From Alistipes sp. (GTDB lineage Bacteria > Bacteroidota > Bacteroidia > Bacteroidales > Rikenellaceae), in NCBI GenBank assembly GCA_017517705.1, contig JAFWYM010000016.1, forward strand, positions 1 to 64,000: DNA of 64,000 nucleotides, read 5' to 3'. The notes beneath the pieces are model-generated. The model did no database searches, was not told the origin of the DNA, and saw only the letters and a list, made by a program, of their open reading frames with translations. The position numbers and the translations under genes were made by a program. Shown piece by piece: positions 58,969 to 64,000 of this stretch. Within the stretch, counting starts at the first letter, position 1. Each line of letters starts with the position of its first letter.

Positions 58969-60366
58969 TTATTTTGCAAGGAGCATATAACCCCACGCGC
59001 CGAGCTCTACAACATCGCCCGCAGCAAAGCTCTTAGTCTGGCCACAGAGGCAGTTGTACTCACCGGCCTCAGCCTCCGTGAGCGTCACGCTTGCGGGCTC
59101 GGCCGAGAAGTTAAAGAGACACAACACGGTGTTCTCCTCGTTGGCACGTGTGAATGCAAGCACGCTCTCGGGAGCACCCTCAACATAGTGCATAGGTGCT
59201 ACATTTGCGCCCGCAGCCAACACCGAATTGTTGTGACGGAAGGCGCAGAGAGCCTTGTAGAAGTCGCGATACTCCTTGCCATACTCCGTATCTACGAGCT
59301 CAACGACAGAGTCCTTCTCGAAGAACTGGAGACGACGGTTGAGACCTATCTCCTGACCTGTGTAGATGAGCGGCTGGCTCTTAGGCAACACGAAGGTGAG
59401 CGCAGCAAAGGTCTTGTGAGCATCGCCCATACGCTCGAACTCCGTACCTGCCCATGAGTTCTCGTCGTGGTTTGAGGTAAACATCAGGCGCATGGCGGGT
59501 GCCGGATACTTCTCATCGTCGCGTGCAAGGTACTCCTTGAGGTCGGCAACGCTCTTAGCATCGGTCTTGATGGTGCCATCGCCCGCAACATTCTTGGTCT
59601 CGCTGCCACCCTTAGCCATAGCGTTGAAGATGTGGTGGAGCTCCCACGCATACGTAGCATCGAAGCCACTCTCGTGCAACCATGTCTCCTCGCCCTCGGC
59701 CAAGAGATATACGTCGGGATTGATGGCGCGAACCTCCTCCCAAGCCTTAGCCCAGAAGTCACCGGGGACATTCATCGCAACATCGCAACGGTAGCCGTCG
59801 ACACCCTTTTCAACCCAGAACTTGAGAGCATCGAGCATAGCAGCACGCATATCCTCATTCTTATAGTTGAGCTTCGCGATATCCGTCCAGTCGTACTCAA
59901 CGATGGGGAGTCCCGTCTCCTGGTCCATGACATACCAGTCGGTCTTACCCTCCTTCCACCAGTCGGCATCGCGCGAGGTGTGGTTGGCAACCCAGTCGAG
60001 GATGACCTTCAAGCCGAGGTCGTGAGCCGTAGCAAGGAAGCTCTCGAAATCCTCCATCGTACCGAACTCAGGGTTGATCTCCTTATAGTCGATAATCGAG
60101 TAGTACGAGCCGAGCGTACCCTTACGACCATCAACACCGATGGGGCTCACAGGCATAAGCCACACGATGTCTACGCCCATCTCCTTCAACTCCGGGAGAT
60201 ACTTCTCGGCAGCGGCAAAGGTACCCTCAGCTGTTGCCTGACGGATGTTCATCTCATATACCACCGAGTTGAACTTATCGAACTCGCGGGTCTCGGCCTT
60301 CTCGTTGCAGTTGCAGCAACCTACAAGCGTAGCAACAGCTACGACAAGTGCTAAAAATCTCTTCAT
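58969..60366 (-). CDS. GH13 alpha-amylase lipoprotein
   Basis: A 465-aa lipoprotein: TLVGC lipobox with Cys 17. GH13 regions are intact: DWVANH, GYRCDVA (nucleophile Asp), LAEGEE (acid/base Glu) and TSNHDENSW. It is a paralogue of the cytoplasmic GH13 enzyme at 57489-58775, with an export signal added. It probably works on the outer or inner membrane, cutting alpha-glucans into oligosaccharides. It starts 18 nt after the 711-aa GH13 gene. Confidence 0.92.
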   Translation of the reverse strand: MKRFLALVVAVATLVGCCNCNEKAETREFDKFNSVVYEMNIRQATAEGTFAAAEKYLPELKEMGVDIVWLMPVSPIGVDGRKGTLGSYYSIIDYKEINPEFGTMEDFESFLATAHDLGLKVILDWVANHTSRDADWWKEGKTDWYVMDQETGLPIVEYDWTDIAKLNYKNEDMRAAMLDALKFWVEKGVDGYRCDVAMNVPGDFWAKAWEEVRAINPDVYLLAEGEETWLHESGFDATYAWELHHIFNAMAKGGSETKNVAGDGTIKTDAKSVADLKEYLARDDEKYPAPAMRLMFTSNHDENSWAGTEFERMGDAHKTFAALTFVLPKSQPLIYTGQEIGLNRRLQFFEKDSVVELVDTEYGKEYRDFYKALCAFRHNNSVLAAGANVAPMHYVEGAPESVLAFTRANEENTVLCLFNFSAEPASVTLTEAEAGEYNCLCGQTKSFAAGDVVELGAWGYMLLAK

Positions 60367-60384
60367 ATTATCCTTAGTTTTATA

Positions 60385-62520
60385 TTATTTGTTTACAATC
60401 ACATAACCATAGGCAGGCACTGTCACGCTAATGCGACCCTCGCCTAAGCACTCAGCCGTAGCACCCTCGGTAGCCACAGCAACCTCAAGGTTGCTACACT
60501 TAGCAAATGCGGGGAGCTCAACCTCCACGCTCTTAGCCTCGCCACGCACGTTGATACCTACCAACGTCCACTCGCCCATATAGTGGCGCAAGAAGACCCA
60601 CGCCTCGTCATCAACATAGAGCGTGCGGTAGTCGCCATACATCAACGGCATAGATGCACGACGCTCGGCGATGAGCGCCTTAGTCTGGGCATACTCCCTC
60701 GTCTGGTAGTCGTTGTAGCCATCAAAGCGCATCATATCGCGGTTGTCGGGGTCGTTAGCACCCGGCACACCGAACTCATCACCCTGATATATGCAGGGGA
60801 CGCCCGGCACGGTGGTGATGATGGCCTTCAGGAGCTGCAAGCCGGCATGTCCCTTGTCCATGTCGCCGACACCCACCTCGCGGTGCCAGCCCTCAGCCTT
60901 ATCATCGGGACACCATAGCGACATGTCGCCACCGGCCAACGATATGAAGCGCGGCTTATCGTGGTTACCCGTGATGTTACCCATCGTATGGTGCGAGCCA
61001 TAGGCTGCCTCCGACTCCTCGACAGTAGAGGCGATGGTGCGCATCGAGCGACTCTCGTCGACGATGACATCGCGCGAGTTGTGATAGAGGTTGAAGTCGA
61101 ACTGCGAGTCGATCATACCCGACTTAACATACGAGCCTATAAGCTCCACATCGCCGTATGTCTCGCCTATCTGCCAGAGGTTACGCTCGGGCATCGTCGA
61201 CTTCATCTTATGCGTGAGCATACGCCAGTAGTTCAACGGGATATGTTTGCACGCATCGTGGCGGTAGCCATCGAAGTCGAAGTTACGCACCCAGTAGAGT
61301 GCCGTGTCGGTCATGGGGTCGCACACCTCCTCGCGACGTGTGTCGAGCGTGGGAATATGCTCATCGAACCATGTCGTAAGACGTGTCTCACCATCCCACT
61401 GACCTATATTCTTGCGGCCATCGGGGAGGTAGAGGTCTGTAGTCCAATCGGGATGCTCCTTGAGCACGGGAGAGTTGATATGCAGGTGGTTAGCCACATA
61501 GTCAAGGATGACATTCATATTCTCGTTGTGCGCCGTCGCAAGCATCGTGCGAAGCTCCTCGTCGGTACCGAAGCGGAAGTCCACCTTCGTATTGTAGATA
61601 GGCCAATAGCCATGGTATCCCGAGAACTTGGTATCGGGATTTACGTTCTGACCCCACGCATCCTTAGGGTTCTGCGTGATGGGCGAGATCCATATCGTTG
61701 TGATGCCGAGGTCGGTGAAGAAGCCATCCTCGATCTTCTGTGTGATGCCCACGATGTCGCCACCCTGGTAGTCCACCTTATCCAACACCTCGGGAGAGTT
61801 AATCTTCCAGTCGTTCGCGGTGGTACCGTTGTTGAAGCGATCGACCATCAACGAGTAGAGCACCTGCGACTGATGGTCGCCACGACGTATATCCTTCGCA
61901 TCGGTGACAACCGCGCCACGCTCCAACGGCAGGAGCACATCGTTGAAACGTCCCGCCTCAGATGCTGCAAAGATGCGCACCACCGAGCGGTCGAAACTCT
62001 CGGCACACGCGGGGATGGCAACGCTCAGGGTGCTACCCTCAACCTTAACATCCTCGATGGGGTTATTCTGCCAGAGGGCCACAGCCTCCGCGATGGGCGC
62101 TGTTGCCTCAACAATGATACGGCCATCATTGACCTCCGTAGTAGACATGTAGCTGCCCTCGGTGTCGCGCTTGCCACCAAGCACAACGACGGCTAAGGGC
62201 TCGCCCTCGTGCCATACGTCAAGGGTAGTGACCAACACCTCGGCATCTGTAGTTATGTCGAAAGTAGACCAGTCGTCAGCCGTAGCGGTGAGCTTGAGGC
62301 GCTCATCCGTAGTAGTGACCTCATCGGCACCGACCCACTGCGGATAGTAGTCCGTGAGGTGGTGCGACGTAGTGCCCACCTTGATGGTCATAGGCACAAC
62401 AGGGGCATTATTGCCGAGCGCAAACTCGCCATCTGCCGCAGGCTTATCCATGATGCAGTGTACGGCAAAGAGCGACACCACAACGGCACAAGCCACAAAA
62501 AGGATAGATTTAAGTCTCAT
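60385..62520 (-). CDS. Exported GH13 alpha-amylase, large
   Basis: A 711-aa enzyme with an N-terminal signal (about 1-22; the lipobox is poor, so soluble periplasmic or anchored is uncertain). Beta-domains fill about 30-205. The catalytic barrel has DYVANH, GYRHDAC (nucleophile Asp), IGETYGD (acid/base Glu) and TGNHDKPRF. A C-terminal beta-sandwich ends VPAYGYVIVNK. The ligand-site Cys and His near the nucleophile differ from the paralogues, hinting at different linkage choice. It starts 30 nt after the GH53 gene. Confidence 0.92.
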   Translation of the reverse strand: MRLKSILFVACAVVVSLFAVHCIMDKPAADGEFALGNNAPVVPMTIKVGTTSHHLTDYYPQWVGADEVTTTDERLKLTATADDWSTFDITTDAEVLVTTLDVWHEGEPLAVVVLGGKRDTEGSYMSTTEVNDGRIIVEATAPIAEAVALWQNNPIEDVKVEGSTLSVAIPACAESFDRSVVRIFAASEAGRFNDVLLPLERGAVVTDAKDIRRGDHQSQVLYSLMVDRFNNGTTANDWKINSPEVLDKVDYQGGDIVGITQKIEDGFFTDLGITTIWISPITQNPKDAWGQNVNPDTKFSGYHGYWPIYNTKVDFRFGTDEELRTMLATAHNENMNVILDYVANHLHINSPVLKEHPDWTTDLYLPDGRKNIGQWDGETRLTTWFDEHIPTLDTRREEVCDPMTDTALYWVRNFDFDGYRHDACKHIPLNYWRMLTHKMKSTMPERNLWQIGETYGDVELIGSYVKSGMIDSQFDFNLYHNSRDVIVDESRSMRTIASTVEESEAAYGSHHTMGNITGNHDKPRFISLAGGDMSLWCPDDKAEGWHREVGVGDMDKGHAGLQLLKAIITTVPGVPCIYQGDEFGVPGANDPDNRDMMRFDGYNDYQTREYAQTKALIAERRASMPLMYGDYRTLYVDDEAWVFLRHYMGEWTLVGINVRGEAKSVEVELPAFAKCSNLEVAVATEGATAECLGEGRISVTVPAYGYVIVNK

Positions 62521-62550
62521 ATTGTTTGTGTTTTAGTAATTTGCATTGTT

Positions 62551-63831
62551 CTACTCCACGTCCATCATCCAGTCGATACCCTCATGTAGGTTATTATCAT
62601 TGGTGAAGTCCCAGTAGGAGTTGTTCTCCCACGTCGAGCCGTAGCCCCACTCTGCGGGGTAGGTGTAGAGGCCGAGGCCATGACCCTCAGCCTTACCCTC
62701 TAAGAGGTCGGGCAGCGACTCCGTGCCCCAGGTGATAAGGCCTATGCCGCCTCCCGCCTTGACATCCTCGGCCAGAGCACGCAACCATGCACGCTGCTTC
62801 GCGGGGGTGTAGTTCTCGGCATTCGTAGCATCATTCCAGTCAGGATAGTTGTACGAGTTGTCGCACCAGTCGCCCATCCATTTGCCATTGACCGTGCCCG
62901 TGGTGTAGGAGTGCGCCGTCTCGAGTATCATCAGCCTCTTGGCATACTCCTTAGCCACATATTCGCCCATGCTCTTGAAGCTGACAAACGAGCCCATCGT
63001 GTGGCCTATGTTTGTTCCGGGGTACCACGAGAGCGCTACGACGTCGTAGTCGACACATCCGTTACTCTTAAAGTCTCTGATGTAGTTTATCTTCGCGGGG
63101 TTGGCGATGTGTACCGCCGAGATTATGGCCACCTCCACGTCGCGCGAGAAGTCGCGCACAGCCCTATGGCCGTAGTTCAGCAGGCGTGCCGTGCGGGCAG
63201 CATCGTTGGTGCCATTGAGCATAAATCCTATGTTTACCTCGTTACCCACGGCAACAATTGCAGGGACTACACCCTCATCGTGCAGAGCCTCAAGGCTCTC
63301 ATACACCCATCCATATAGAGCCTCGCCCAATGCCTTCTCGTCGAGAGCCTTCCAATCCTCGGGGATGTTGTTATGTGCTGCCGACGTCGAAGTGTACTTG
63401 TCGTAGTCGGGCTTCAGCGTGAGCATCACATCCAACCCCTCGGCCTTAGCCGCGAGGGCATCCTCCACAACACGCTCCCACTGCTGCCAGTCGATGGTCA
63501 CACCATCGATCTCGGCGAAGGGCTCGCGGTCGAGTTGCAGGCGCACGATATTCGCGCCATGAGCCTTAACCGAGGCATAGGGATTTGTGACCTCGCCATT
63601 CTCGCGATATACGAGGCCGAAGTCTATGAGATAGTTGGCAAACGACATCGTCGTGCCCTTATAGAATTTGTTGAACACCACCTCGGGTGCCGGCTTGGGC
63701 TCCTCGGGCTCACCCGGCAGCTCGGGATTATTGTCGTCGGGCACTATGGGTTTCGGCGTATCGCTCTCCTGACCACATGCCACCATGGCCAACACCAGCA
63801 TAGGCACAACGCCCCATATCAACTTTCTCAT
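62551..63831 (-). CDS. GH53 endo-beta-1,4-galactanase lipoprotein
   Basis: A 426-aa lipoprotein (AMVAC, Cys 19) with a Pro-rich linker (about 24-50) and a GH53 barrel. Acid/base Glu198 in VAVGNEVNIGF and nucleophile Glu304 in MILETAHSYT are both visible, as is the substrate-binding ANIVRLQLDREPF. The family cuts beta-1,4-galactan, a side chain of pectin, whereas the downstream genes are alpha-glucan enzymes. Either the operon handles mixed glycans or this enzyme has an altered specificity. It probably sits on the cell surface. Confidence 0.92.
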   Translation of the reverse strand: MRKLIWGVVPMLVLAMVACGQESDTPKPIVPDDNNPELPGEPEEPKPAPEVVFNKFYKGTTMSFANYLIDFGLVYRENGEVTNPYASVKAHGANIVRLQLDREPFAEIDGVTIDWQQWERVVEDALAAKAEGLDVMLTLKPDYDKYTSTSAAHNNIPEDWKALDEKALGEALYGWVYESLEALHDEGVVPAIVAVGNEVNIGFMLNGTNDAARTARLLNYGHRAVRDFSRDVEVAIISAVHIANPAKINYIRDFKSNGCVDYDVVALSWYPGTNIGHTMGSFVSFKSMGEYVAKEYAKRLMILETAHSYTTGTVNGKWMGDWCDNSYNYPDWNDATNAENYTPAKQRAWLRALAEDVKAGGGIGLITWGTESLPDLLEGKAEGHGLGLYTYPAEWGYGSTWENNSYWDFTNDNNLHEGIDWMMDVE

Positions 63832-63854
63832 TGTCGGTATCTCTTTTGGTTAGG

Positions 63855-63921
63855 GGTTGAGAGGCCGATCAAAGCCTCCCAACCAAGGGTATAGCATCGC
63901 GCGGGTAGACGCGATGCTATA
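63855..63921 (-). promoter_or_regulatory. Two hairpins between the partial gene and the GH53 gene
   Basis: Stem 1: GGTTGAGAGGC with GCCTCCCAACC (63855-63865, 63874-63884; one mismatch). Stem 2: TATAGCATCGCG with CGCGATGCTATA (63890-63901, 63910-63921; perfect). With no T-run they may set mRNA stability or partly end transcription inside the operon. Confidence 0.5.
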
Positions 63922-63937
63922 GAAAGTAGTGACGTTG

Positions 63938-64000
63938 TTAGTTCTTCTTGAGAGTAAAGGTACCAACCTCGTTCTCGATAGTAAGAGTAAGAGTGTAGTT
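63938..64000 (-). CDS. C-terminal end of a protein upstream of the GH53 gene (cut by window)
   Basis: The frame from the window edge reads NYTLTLTIENEVGTFTLKKN and then a stop (63938-63940). It is strand-rich and, being directly upstream of a surface glycoside hydrolase, could be the tail of a SusE-like glycan-binding lipoprotein. Only 20 residues are visible, so the family is a guess. Confidence 0.45.
   Translation of the reverse strand, partial: NYTLTLTIENEVGTFTLKKN

Overview
The window looks like chromosomal DNA of a gut Bacteroidales bacterium, most likely an Alistipes-like member of the Rikenellaceae. The phylum call is firm: Bacteroidota-type promoters (TTTG, about 20 nt, TAnnTTTG), many lipoproteins, Sus-type starch proteins, a CTnDOT-like integrase and a dapB-lepB pair. 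The genus is an inference from overall gene content.

Layout. (a) 1-2827: the end of an integrative element (partial nucleotidyltransferase, GNAT acetyltransferase, tyrosine integrase, helically phased 8-bp repeats) lying against the 3' end of tRNA-Lys(CTT). (b) 2988-9601: an outer-membrane biogenesis operon (SurA-like lipoprotein, SurA-type parvulin, OstA/LptA-like protein) followed by a GH2-like protein that seems to lack its acid/base residue. (c) 9745-14421: nitroreductase and PspC-like protein, HAD phosphatase, two tandem beta-barrel paralogues, a lipoprotein and rdgB. (d) 14655-21361: an Ig-like (BIG2) lipoprotein, a DUF2795-type small protein, and an operon of rel-like, HI0933/BaiN-like flavoprotein, an unknown protein and cobalamin adenosyltransferase. 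(e) 21541-26137: lipoprotein, threonine aldolase and a SusE/SusF-like starch-binding lipoprotein. (f) 26248-32747: a compact operon of steroid 5-alpha-reductase-like, Old-Yellow-Enzyme and short-chain dehydrogenase genes running into an AsmA-like protein and an FKBP. This matches the 5AR/5BR/3beta-HSDH bile-acid set of gut Bacteroidales that makes isoallolithocholate. (g) 32748-33455: a repeat-rich island. (h) 33456-40579: a complete histidine-degradation operon (ftcD-hutU-hutH-hutI) ending in an exported nitroreductase. (i) 41192-42615: nfeD plus an SPFH protein. (j) 42799-50334: dapB-lepB-yigZ-uvrA-M16 protease-O-methyltransferase. (k) 50783-54675: a cell-wall amidase/golvesin-domain protein and a BASS-family (bile acid:Na+ symporter-like) transporter. 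(l) 55618-64000: a glycan operon with four GH13 enzymes, a GH53 galactanase and the tail of a further protein.

The most notable material beyond ordinary genes is the steroid/bile-acid reductase operon with a dyad in its leader, and several families of small intergenic repeats. One repeat is a 120-bp element with terminal inverted repeats, present three times in the same orientation next to gene ends. Another is a hairpin module shared by the 33-kb and 55-kb gaps that frames different inserts. Three proteins look catalytically altered: the Rel-like protein (degenerate synthetase motif), the GH2-like protein, and the integrase (first catalytic Arg replaced, as in IntDOT).
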